In this document: positions 1-6,066 of the stretch, one piece after another
Layout: every line of letters begins with the position of its first letter
Numbering within the stretch: the stretch's first letter is position 1
Assembly: GCA_029268165.1 (NCBI GenBank)
Contig: JAJUGM010000219.1
Location: forward strand, 1 to 6,066
Origin: Bacteroidota bacterium
Lineage (GTDB): Bacteria > Bacteroidota > Bacteroidia > Bacteroidales > UBA10428
Reading direction: 5' to 3'
Length of the DNA stretch: 6,066 nucleotides
Translations under genes and position numbers: made by a program
The notes under the pieces: model-generated
Seen by the model: only the letters and a program-made list of their open reading frames with translations
Told to the model about the DNA's origin: nothing
Database searches by the model: none

Positions 1-2439
1 CAACTAAAAGAAAAAACAGGCGAAGACATTGATCCTGAAATTTTTAAATCGGACGATAAAAAGCAGAATATTCTCCAGTTTTTGTATATTGCATCAGGTG
101 ATAAGCCCTTTGGCACGCAATTTCAGATAACAGGACCAGGTGACGGAAGCCTTTATTCCGGCATGCATGTACAACATCAGCCATGGCTATTATCTTATGC
201 CCAGCAGAACAGGATTTTTGATATCTATTTTGTAGAAGGGAAAAGTGGTTATGTATTTTACTCACTTCGAAAAAATCCCGATTTTGCAACGAATCTGATA
301 AGCGGCAGGTTTAAAAATAGTTCTCTTGCTAAATCATTCCGGATGGTTATGGCTTTATCATCCAGAAAAACTGTAGTATATGCTGATATGGACCAGCCGA
401 TGCCGGGAATTGTCCAGCCTTGTTTCTATGTTGCTGCGCCTGTATTTCAGGGAAACCAGGCAATCGGGGCCATCATTTATGCTTTTGATGTTGGATACCT
501 CGACAAATTGATGAATACAGGAACAGATGAATCGGACCTTAGTTATAATATCTCTTCCTTTATCATAGGTTACGATCTGAATTACCGGAGTAATGATCCT
601 GATTTTCTGAGTGATCAGCAGCGATTTTTAAAAAGAATCAGATGGCAAAGTATCAGGCATGAAAATTTTGAAAAAATTAAGGCTGCATCTTCAACTGCTC
701 TCATTCTCGATATTCAGGGTAAAGTTTTCAGTGATGCCCGGATGGGTATTGCTGGCAGAGGAACATATCGTACACCGGCAAGACATAAAGCATTCTGTGC
801 CTTCACGCCTGTTAATAAAGGTGATTTGAAATGGCACATTTTAGTACATGCGAAAACGTCAGATGTGTTAAAACCAACAAGAGGTTTATTAGCTGTATTA
901 ATTGGATTAGGAATTCTTTTATTGGCATTTACTGTAACTATAAGTTTTATTTTCAGCAGAAAGATATCTGAGAGAATTATTTCACTCAAAGAAGCGCTTG
1001 GAGCTATGTATATTGGCCATGAAATAACCCTGCATCAGGTTGATGCGGCGGATGAAATCGATCATGCTGTTGAGATTACTCAAAATCTGGTGAATCGCTT
1101 TAAAGAAGCAACAAAATTTGTTTCTGAATTAAGTGAAGGTAACCTGGATGCTGTATTTCAGCTCCGAAGTGAAAGTGATTTGCTTGGCCTGTCATTTAAT
1201 AAACTAAAAGAAAGCCTTATTCAGGCCAAAAAAGAAGCCGAAGCCCGTAAAGAGGAAGATGAAATCCGCAATTGGACAGCACAAGGTATAGCCAAATTTA
1301 ATGACATCCTCAGACAGGATAATAATGATCTTAATAAGCTTGCTTATAATGTAATCAAAAATCTGATACAATATCTTTCAGCAAATCAGGGTGGTTTCTT
1401 CATACTTGAAGATGAGCATTCAGAAGAACCCTATCTTAACCTGATTTCAGCTTATGCCTACGACAGGCAAAAATTTATTCAGAAAACCATAAAAGTTGGT
1501 GAAGGGCTTCTGGGAAACTGTGTACTTGAAAAACAATCTGTTTTTTTAAAAGAGATTCCGAAAGACTATATTGAAATAACTTCAGGCCTGGGAGGAGCTA
1601 CACCACGCAGCTTGCTGATAGTTCCTCTGAAAAAAGAGGATCAGATAACCGGAGTTATTGAAATAGCCTCATTTAATGAAATAAAAAGGCATGAAATTGA
1701 ATTCGTTGAAAAAGTGGCCGAAAGCATTGCAGCTACGTTAGTAACAGTGAAGTTACATGAGCAGACATCGGTTTTGCTTGAAGAATCTAGGAAACACTCG
1801 GAAGAAATGGCGCAACAGGAGGAAGAGCTTAGGCAAAACCTTGAAGAACTGAAGGCAACCCAGGAGGAAATGGCCCGTGTCAGAAAAGAAGAGGAAAGAA
1901 AAGAAAAGGAACGGAGAGAAGCCGAAGAAAAGATGATAGAACAGCTTAAAAAACAACAGGCATTGCTGGCCCAGGAAAAAGCTTTTCTTGATTCATTGCT
2001 CAATAACCTGCCGGAAAGCATTTATTTTAAAGATCGCAAGAGCAGGTTTTTACGTTTCAGCAAATCTATGTTAAAACTATTCAAATTAAACAAACCTGAA
2101 GAATTATTGGGAAAAACTGATTTTGATATGTTTGATGAGGAGCATGCAAGGCCTGCTTATGAAGATGAGCAGGAAATCATCCGTACAGGCCAGGCTATTA
2201 TTGATAAAGTGGAAAAAGAAGTATTGCCCGACGGGCGGATTAATTATGTCAATACAACAAAAATGCCTCTGCTCGATCAGGAAGGTAATATAATAGGTAC
2301 ATTTGGCATATCAAAAAATGTTACCAACTTTATTAACATGGAAAATGAATTAAAAGAAAAAAACAAAATAATTCAGGAAAAAGAAGAAGAAATCAGAATA
2401 CTTAAAAATGAGTTGAAAAGATTGAAAAGCAAAGGGTAG
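1..2439 (+). CDS. Membrane sensor protein, Cache-HAMP-GAF-coiled coil-PAS, no output domain (5' partial)
   Basis: The frame is open from base 1 with no stop, so the gene begins upstream; the TTG at 82 is internal. 812 residues are visible (numbered from base 1). Residues ~1-290 look like an extracytoplasmic dCache sensor: HQPW (59-62), FDIYFVEG (73-80), PDFATNL (93-99) and a membrane-proximal half ending GRGTYR (252-257) and LKWHIL (276-281), as in many chemoreceptors. A hydrophobic helix spans ~296-318. HAMP-like linkers follow: a divergent one at ~320-368 and a second around EGNLD (379-383). A GAF domain entered by NWTAQGIAKFN (from 424) runs to ~585, then a Glu/Lys-rich coiled coil (~588-660), a PAS domain (~661-774, LLNNLPESIYFKD to FGISKNVT) and a terminal coiled coil (~775-812). 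I see no kinase, GGDEF, EAL, phosphatase or DNA-binding domain. The likely role is ligand sensing at the membrane, with signal passed through protein contacts. The ligand is unknown. A first membrane helix presumably lies before the window. Confidence 0.88.
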   Translation, partial: QLKEKTGEDIDPEIFKSDDKKQNILQFLYIASGDKPFGTQFQITGPGDGSLYSGMHVQHQPWLLSYAQQNRIFDIYFVEGKSGYVFYSLRKNPDFATNLISGRFKNSSLAKSFRMVMALSSRKTVVYADMDQPMPGIVQPCFYVAAPVFQGNQAIGAIIYAFDVGYLDKLMNTGTDESDLSYNISSFIIGYDLNYRSNDPDFLSDQQRFLKRIRWQSIRHENFEKIKAASSTALILDIQGKVFSDARMGIAGRGTYRTPARHKAFCAFTPVNKGDLKWHILVHAKTSDVLKPTRGLLAVLIGLGILLLAFTVTISFIFSRKISERIISLKEALGAMYIGHEITLHQVDAADEIDHAVEITQNLVNRFKEATKFVSELSEGNLDAVFQLRSESDLLGLSFNKLKESLIQAKKEAEARKEEDEIRNWTAQGIAKFNDILRQDNNDLNKLAYNVIKNLIQYLSANQGGFFILEDEHSEEPYLNLISAYAYDRQKFIQKTIKVGEGLLGNCVLEKQSVFLKEIPKDYIEITSGLGGATPRSLLIVPLKKEDQITGVIEIASFNEIKRHEIEFVEKVAESIAATLVTVKLHEQTSVLLEESRKHSEEMAQQEEELRQNLEELKATQEEMARVRKEEERKEKERREAEEKMIEQLKKQQALLAQEKAFLDSLLNNLPESIYFKDRKSRFLRFSKSMLKLFKLNKPEELLGKTDFDMFDEEHARPAYEDEQEIIRTGQAIIDKVEKEVLPDGRINYVNTTKMPLLDQEGNIIGTFGISKNVTNFINMENELKEKNKIIQEKEEEIRILKNELKRLKSKG

Positions 2440-2444
2440 CAAGG

Positions 2445-2486
2445 ATAATTGATTGCAGATACCAGATAATTGATAGCAGATAATAG
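2445..2486. repeat. Tandem duplication, two 21-bp units
   Basis: Two adjacent units at 2445-2465 and 2466-2486 share 18 of 21 bases. Both begin ATAATTGAT, continue with GCAGATA after one variable base, and end in AG. They start 5 bp after the stop codon of the sensor gene. Short repeats built on ATAATTGATA are often seen in Bacteroidota spacers. No function can be read from the sequence. Confidence 0.8.
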
Positions 2487-2507
2487 CTTACAATTCCTAT
2501 TTTTTTA

Positions 2508-2515
2508 TAAATTTG
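2508..2515 (+). promoter_or_regulatory. Possible Bacteroidota-type -7 promoter element
   Basis: TAAATTTG fits the Bacteroidota sigma-ABfr -7 consensus TAnnTTTG exactly and is followed by CACGC, a common setting for promoters of stable RNA genes in this phylum. The -33 partner is poor: only TTACA at 2488-2492, 17 bp upstream, instead of TTTG. If used, transcription would start near 2522 and run to the tRNA at 2705, leaving a leader of about 180 nt, which is long for a tRNA. No better TAnnTTTG match was found nearer the tRNA. Confidence 0.4.
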
Positions 2516-2671
2516 CACGCTCAACCAGAATCGGACAAGAAGATAATTTGCTTTTGCTTTATAAACCTAATTATCTGATTTTTATAGTATATACAAGCAT
2601 TAAAGTTCTTTTAAATATTATTAAATTCTTTTTATTTCATTTATGACTTTTATAAATCCTACTTCTTCACC

Positions 2672-2691
2672 TCATCACTTCATCACTTCAT
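2672..2691. repeat. Short tandem repeat of TCATCACT
   Basis: TCATCACT occurs twice in tandem (2672-2679 and 2680-2687), followed by a partial third unit TCAT, ending 13 bp before the mature tRNA start. It may be replication-slippage sequence. It lies in the presumed 5' leader of the tRNA precursor. Confidence 0.65.
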
Positions 2692-2704
2692 TATTTACAA
2701 ATCT

Positions 2705-2778
2705 GGTTCCGTAGCTCAGCTGGATAGAGCAACAGCCTTCTAAGCTGTGGGTCGCGCGTTCGAATCGCGCCGGAATCA
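2705..2778 (+). tRNA. tRNA-Arg, anticodon UCU
   Basis: A full cloverleaf of 74 nt can be folded. The acceptor stem is GGTTCCG (2705-2711) with CGGAATC (2771-2777), including one G-U pair. The D stem is GCTC/GAGC (2714-2717, 2727-2730). The anticodon stem is ACAGC/GCTGT (2732-2736, 2744-2748) around the loop CTTCTAA, placing anticodon TCT at 2739-2741. The variable loop is GGGTC, and the T arm is GCGCG-TTCGAAT-CGCGC. The discriminator base is A2778. The 3' CCA is not encoded (CAT follows), so it must be added by nucleotidyltransferase. The tRNA reads AGA (and probably AGG) codons, which are used in the neighbouring genes. Confidence 0.97.
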
Positions 2779-2877
2779 CATCTTATTTTTCATTCCGGAA
2801 GAATTTTTCAACCTTTCATTTAATATTTTAAAGTTCAATTTATTATTTGAGAATATTTTTTTTGTCTGCTAAAAGCC

Positions 2878-2914
2878 TTGCAGGTTAATAAAAAAAATTA
2901 ATTTAGTATCTTCA
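2878..2914 (+). promoter_or_regulatory. Possible promoter for the acyl-CoA synthetase gene
   Basis: TTG at 2878-2880 lies 18 bp before TAATTTAG (2899-2906), one mismatch from TAnnTTTG; this spacing suits a Bacteroidota promoter. An overlapping alternative, TATCTTCA (2907-2914), sits in the context TTTAGTATCTT, which is also frequent at -7 in this phylum. Either would give a 5' untranslated leader of only about 15-30 nt before the ATG at 2935. There is no Shine-Dalgarno sequence; the start is preceded by A/T-rich TTCAAAT. Confidence 0.35.
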
Positions 2915-2934
2915 AATTATAATCCTCTTCAAAT

Positions 2935-4587
2935 ATGATTCAGGAGAATTTGGTTTCTTACTTTGAAACCAGTATAAAAGAAAATTGGAATTTACCGGCA
3001 TTATCAGATTATAAAGGAAATACATTTACATACAGTCAGGTAGGAATAACAATAAAAAAACTGCATTTGTTATTCCGTGAGGCTGGCATAAAAAGGGGAG
3101 ATAAAATTTCTCTGGTGGGGAAAAACTCGGCAAACTGGTGTATGGCATTTTTGGCAACTGTAACATATGGTGCAGTTATTGTTCCGATATTGCCCGACTT
3201 TACCTCTTCGGAAATTCATAATATTGTTAACCACAGTGATTCAGTATTTCTCTTCAGCAGTGAGTCAATTTACCAGAGTCTTGAATCATCACAGATGTCG
3301 CAGATAAAAGTTATTTTGTCTATCGATACTTTTAACATCATTTATGCCCAGGATTCCTTAACTCTCTCTTCATTTACCGAAAAACTTGACAGCTTATTTG
3401 AAAAAGAATATCCTCAGGGGCTAAGCAGTAAGGATTATACATTTGATCCTTTTCCTAATTCTGATATTGCTGTTATTAATTATACTTCAGGCACGACAGG
3501 CTTTTCAAAAGGGGTTGTGCTTAATCTAAACAGCCTGAGCGCAAATGTTAGATTTGCCCGTGAGAATATGCCTCTTGAATCAGGTGATGCAATAGTTTCA
3601 TTTCTACCTTTGGCCCATACCTACGGCTGTGCTTTTGAATTTCTTTTTCCGTTTTCAATTGGTTGTCATATCACCTTTTTAACCAAAACGCCTTCTCCTA
3701 ATATTATCATTGAAGCTTTCAGGGAAATCAAACCCCACCTGGTGCTTGCCGTTCCCCTTATAATCGAAAAAATATATAAAAAACAGATATTACCTGCCAT
3801 TAATAAAACCAGTATAAAAATTCTTTTAAGATTGCCGGTATTAAAAAATCTTATTTATAAAAAGATACGAAAAAAATTAATTAACGTGTTTGGCGGGCGT
3901 TTTCATGAGGTAGTTATTGGCGGTGCGGCCTTGAATGCCGAGGTTGAGGATTTTCTTGATAAGATTAAATTTCCTTTCACTGTTGGATATGGAATGACCG
4001 AATGCGGGCCACTTATCAGTTATGCAGGCTGGAAAATAAGAAAATTACGCTCGGCCGGAAAGGTAATTGATACGCTTGAAATCAACATCGATTCCGAAGA
4101 TCCTTATAATGTGGTGGGTGAGATTTTAGTAAAAGGCGAAAATGTTATGCTTGGCTATTATAAAAATGAAAAACAAACAGCTGAAGCACTTGATAAGGAT
4201 GGTTGGCTGCACACTGGTGATTTGGGAATAATTGATAAGGAGCATTTTGTTTTTATTAAAGGCCGCAGCAAAAGTATGATTCTTGGATCGTCAGGCCAGA
4301 ATATATATCCTGAAGAAATAGAAGCACGACTGAATAACATGGCTTATGTTCAGGAAAGTATTGTCATTGAGCGCAACGGCAGGTTAGTTGCGATGATATA
4401 CCCCGACTTCGCAGCTCTTGAAGCTGATGGTATTTCAGCTGAAAAATTACCTGACATTGTGGAAGAATACAGACGAAATTTTAATGCATCTGCTCCTAAT
4501 TATATGGGAATTTCCAAAATTGAAATTGTAGATGCTGAATTTGAAAAAACACCTAAGAAAAGTATTAAAAAATTTCTTTATCACTGA
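2935..4587 (+). CDS. AMP-dependent long-chain acyl-CoA synthetase (AMP-binding family)
   Basis: The 550-residue protein belongs to the ANL adenylating superfamily. Such enzymes activate a carboxylic acid with ATP to an acyl-adenylate, then transfer it to CoA in the cytoplasm or at the inner membrane face. The core motifs are in order: the ATP-binding loop YTSGTTGFSKG (183-193), YGMTECGP (352-359), GWLHTGDLG (423-431, with the ribose-binding Asp429) and the hinge KGRSKS (442-447). The C-terminal subdomain ends TPKKSIKKFLYH (539-550). Length and dialect match the 'long-chain fatty acid-CoA ligase' common in Bacteroidota, so a fatty acid is the likely substrate, but chain length cannot be read. 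At the A10 motif, where the catalytic Lys is expected just before Ile (TPTGKI), a gapless alignment puts Ser543 and leaves Lys541/542 and Lys545 nearby. The ATG at 2935 gives a natural N-terminus (MIQENLVSYFETS). The receiver gene follows after 45 bp. An acyl-ACP synthetase role cannot be excluded. Confidence 0.92.
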   Translation: MIQENLVSYFETSIKENWNLPALSDYKGNTFTYSQVGITIKKLHLLFREAGIKRGDKISLVGKNSANWCMAFLATVTYGAVIVPILPDFTSSEIHNIVNHSDSVFLFSSESIYQSLESSQMSQIKVILSIDTFNIIYAQDSLTLSSFTEKLDSLFEKEYPQGLSSKDYTFDPFPNSDIAVINYTSGTTGFSKGVVLNLNSLSANVRFARENMPLESGDAIVSFLPLAHTYGCAFEFLFPFSIGCHITFLTKTPSPNIIIEAFREIKPHLVLAVPLIIEKIYKKQILPAINKTSIKILLRLPVLKNLIYKKIRKKLINVFGGRFHEVVIGGAALNAEVEDFLDKIKFPFTVGYGMTECGPLISYAGWKIRKLRSAGKVIDTLEINIDSEDPYNVVGEILVKGENVMLGYYKNEKQTAEALDKDGWLHTGDLGIIDKEHFVFIKGRSKSMILGSSGQNIYPEEIEARLNNMAYVQESIVIERNGRLVAMIYPDFAALEADGISAEKLPDIVEEYRRNFNASAPNYMGISKIEIVDAEFEKTPKKSIKKFLYH

Positions 4588-4632
4588 AAATATTGCAGGA
4601 AAATAAACGTAATAATATAATTCCGCTAAAAA

Positions 4633-4995
4633 ATGAATTTAACTATACTTATAGTTGAAGATGACGATACCAGTTATATGTACTTTGAAGAGGTTTTAAA
4701 AAGAAAAGGCCTCAGGCCTGTTCGTGCCGAAAACGGCACGGATGCTGTTGAAATAGTTCGATCAAATCCCGATATTGCTGTGGTTTTAATGGATGTCAAG
4801 ATGCCATTAATGAACGGACATGATGCCACAAAACAGATAAAAAAAATTCGACCTGAGTTACCTGTGGTTATTCAAACAGCCTATGCATCAATGTCAGATC
4901 GTCAGAAAGCATTTAATGCCGGTTGTGATGATTTTATTACAAAACCAGTTAATAAAGATATGCTTTTAGAAAAAATTGCAAAATTTTTGTTTTGA
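4633..4995 (+). CDS. Stand-alone response regulator receiver (CheY-like) protein
   Basis: The 120-residue protein is a single receiver domain and nothing else. All key sites are present: the acidic pocket EDDD (9-12), the phospho-acceptor Asp54 in LMDVKMP (52-58), the switch residue Thr82 in QTAYA, aromatic Phe101, and Lys104 followed by Pro105. It should therefore take phosphate from a histidine kinase or phosphotransfer protein and signal by binding a partner, since it has no DNA-binding or enzymatic domain. It starts at ATG 4633 after TAAAAA, without a Shine-Dalgarno sequence, 45 bp after the acyl-CoA synthetase. No terminator or promoter is evident between them, so co-transcription is likely. 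No histidine kinase is encoded in the window. The large sensor at 1-2439 also lacks a kinase domain and so is not an obvious direct phosphodonor. Confidence 0.95.
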   Translation: MNLTILIVEDDDTSYMYFEEVLKRKGLRPVRAENGTDAVEIVRSNPDIAVVLMDVKMPLMNGHDATKQIKKIRPELPVVIQTAYASMSDRQKAFNAGCDDFITKPVNKDMLLEKIAKFLF

Positions 4996-5116
4996 TTAAC
5001 AGAGAAAGTTTTTTAAGTGTTATGAAATCTACATCTTGTGGAAAACACAGCTATGAGAATAACCAAATCAGCAATATCAAGGTTTCATATAACATTATAA
5101 AATAAATAATTTACAA
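4996..5116. other. Spacer before aldo/keto reductase, no clear signals
   Basis: This is 121 bp of AT-rich non-coding sequence. I find no exact TAnnTTTG promoter element and no GC-rich terminator. TAATTTAC just before the ATG is a 6-of-8 match, too close to the start to be a usual promoter. The gap is long enough for an independent promoter that I cannot recognise. Confidence 0.5.
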
Positions 5117-6066
5117 ATGAAATACAGAACATTAGGCAAAACCGGATATAAAATTTCAGAAATAAGTTTAGGTACATGGCAGGTTGGAGGCCGATGGGGA
5201 GAGCCTTTCAGTCATAATAATGCTGATAAGATTCTGAATACAGCCGTTGATCATGGAATTAATTTTATTGATACGGCCGATGTTTATGGCGACGGTGAAA
5301 GCGAAAAAGCAGTCGGACGTCTTAAACGTTCACGTACCGAAACAATTTATATAGCCACCAAGTGCGGAAGGCGCCTGCAACCTCATGTAGCTAAATCATA
5401 TACCCCTGAGGTGCTAAGAAAGTTCGTTGAAGATAGCTTAAAAAATATGTCTGTTGATACAATCGACCTGATTCAGTTACATTGTCCGCCCACTGAAGTA
5501 TATTACCGTCCCGACATATTTGAAGTTTTCGAAAGAATGGCGGCTGAAGGTAAAATACGGTATCTTGGAGTAAGTGTTGAGAAGGTTGAAGAAGCACTGA
5601 AGGCCATTGAATATTCCAATGTCTCTTCAGTACAGATTATTTTCAACATATTCAGGCAGCGCCCTAAAGAACTGTTTTTTGAACAGGCAGCAAAAAAAAA
5701 CATAGGCATTATTGCCAGAGTCCCTCTGGCAAGTGGATTACTTAGCGGCAAATTTTCATCTGATACTGTTTTTCTCCCGGGCGACCATCGTTTTTTTAAT
5801 CGTGATGGCGCAGCATTTGATAAAGGTGAAACCTTTTCGGGTATAGATTATAAGCTTGGTCTTAAAGCAGTTGATGCATTAAAGAAAACTTTTCAGAATA
5901 CCAGTCTGCCTGCTCTTGCCTTGCGTTGGATTCTGATGTTCGATGCAGTAAGCTGTGTTATTCCCGGCGCTTCAACACCTGATCAGGTTAAATCAAATAT
6001 CTTGGCAGGCGATATGAGTATACTAACGGATGAACAAATGAAAAACATTGAGAAAATTTATAATTC
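5117..6066 (+). CDS. Aldo/keto reductase family oxidoreductase (3' partial)
   Basis: An open frame runs from ATG 5117 to the last base, giving 316 complete codons without a stop. The start MKYRTLGKTGYKISEISLGT is typical of the family, a TIM-barrel enzyme that reduces aldehydes or ketones (or oxidises alcohols) with NAD(P)H. The catalytic tetrad is intact: Asp52 (FIDTAD), Tyr57 (VYG), Lys82 (ATKCG) and His122 (QLHCPP). Further family signatures are GKIRYLGVS (~148-156), ARVPLASGLLSGK (from ~200) and, near the end, the cofactor-phosphate-binding region VIPGASTPDQVKSN, followed by LTDEQM. Since relatives are usually about 310-330 residues, the stop is probably just past the window. The substrate is not predictable. 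A leader TTTACAA and no Shine-Dalgarno sequence precede the ATG. A nine-A run at 5692-5700 is read in frame as Lys-Lys-Asn. Confidence 0.93.
   Translation, partial: MKYRTLGKTGYKISEISLGTWQVGGRWGEPFSHNNADKILNTAVDHGINFIDTADVYGDGESEKAVGRLKRSRTETIYIATKCGRRLQPHVAKSYTPEVLRKFVEDSLKNMSVDTIDLIQLHCPPTEVYYRPDIFEVFERMAAEGKIRYLGVSVEKVEEALKAIEYSNVSSVQIIFNIFRQRPKELFFEQAAKKNIGIIARVPLASGLLSGKFSSDTVFLPGDHRFFNRDGAAFDKGETFSGIDYKLGLKAVDALKKTFQNTSLPALALRWILMFDAVSCVIPGASTPDQVKSNILAGDMSILTDEQMKNIEKIYN

Larger units (their letters stand above)
2440..2704. other. Non-coding spacer between sensor gene and tRNA-Arg
   Basis: This is 265 bp of very AT-rich sequence with no credible open frame on either strand. It holds a 21-bp tandem duplication just after the sensor stop, a promoter-like TAAATTTG, several copies of AGATAATT (2465, 2541, and inverted at 2569-2576) and a short 8-bp repeat next to the tRNA. 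The inverted pair 2541-2548/2569-2576, followed by GATTTTT, could fold into a weak AT-only hairpin. No GC-rich intrinsic terminator for the sensor gene is visible. Confidence 0.7.

Noticed and set aside
82..84. TTG as start of the sensor gene
   Set aside because: The frame is open back to base 1 and the upstream residues continue the sensor domain, so the true start lies before the window.
1641..2021. Long minus-strand open frames opposite the sensor coiled coil (also 1753-1956)
   Set aside because: They are shadows of the Glu/Lys-rich coding strand, giving Ser/Phe/Leu-rich nonsense with no motif. The plus-strand protein has clear domains here.
2835..2863. Possible tRNA terminator: TCAA/TTGA hairpin followed by eight T
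   Set aside because: The stem is only 4 bp and AT-rich, too weak to call, although the T-run itself is real.
2705..2934. tRNA-Arg as an integration site for a mobile element
   Set aside because: There is no direct repeat of the tRNA 3' end downstream and no integrase gene in the window; the neighbouring genes look like ordinary chromosome.
5019..5093. Inverted words GTTATGAAA (5019-5027) and TTTCATATAAC (5083-5093) before the reductase
   Set aside because: The match needs a 2-nt bulge, is all A/T-rich and spans a 55-nt loop; this is expected by chance in such sequence.
5692..5700. Nine-A run reading A AAA AAC, resembling a -1 frameshift slippery site
   Set aside because: The reductase frame continues normally through conserved motifs on both sides, and no alternative product of interest is reached. 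At most it is a mutation-prone tract.
5503..5751. Minus-strand open frames inside the aldo/keto reductase (also 5391-5597)
   Set aside because: The plus strand encodes a full aldo/keto reductase with its catalytic residues; the antisense products resemble nothing.

Overview
The window is about 6 kb of AT-rich DNA. It most likely comes from the phylum Bacteroidota, probably near Bacteroidales/Marinilabiliales. This rests on three things: start codons sit in A-rich leaders with no Shine-Dalgarno sequence, there is a Bacteroidota-type promoter hexamer (TAnnTTTG) in a spacer, and the protein dialects match (the GAF entry NWTAQGIAKFN of the sensor; the YTSGTTGFSKG and FEKTPKKSIKKF motifs of the acyl-CoA synthetase). 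The taxon is an inference; no marker gene is present. Everything recognisable is on the plus strand.

Layout. (1) 1-2439: the 3' part of a large membrane sensor whose start lies before the window. It has an extracytoplasmic Cache-like domain, one membrane helix, HAMP-like linkers, a GAF domain, a Glu/Lys-rich coiled coil, a PAS domain and a terminal coiled coil, but no catalytic output domain. (2) 2440-2934: a non-coding spacer with a 21-bp tandem duplication, a promoter-like site, a small 8-bp tandem repeat and a complete tRNA-Arg(UCU) gene at 2705-2778. (3) 2935-4587: a complete AMP-forming long-chain acyl-CoA synthetase-like enzyme. (4) 4633-4995: a stand-alone CheY-like receiver, 45 bp downstream and probably co-transcribed. 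(5) 5117 to the window edge: an aldo/keto reductase with an intact catalytic tetrad, cut off at its C-terminus.

How they fit together. The sensor and the lone receiver are both signalling parts without their usual partners (no histidine kinase or effector domain in view), and they are separated by a tRNA and a metabolic gene. A link between them is possible but not shown. The acyl-CoA synthetase activates fatty acids; the aldo/keto reductase is a general NAD(P)H-dependent oxidoreductase. I see no mobile element, CRISPR array, toxin-antitoxin pair or defence cluster. The window looks like ordinary core chromosome, and I found no convincing undescribed system in it. The best leads are the output-less sensor and the non-canonical C-terminal lysine motif of the synthetase.
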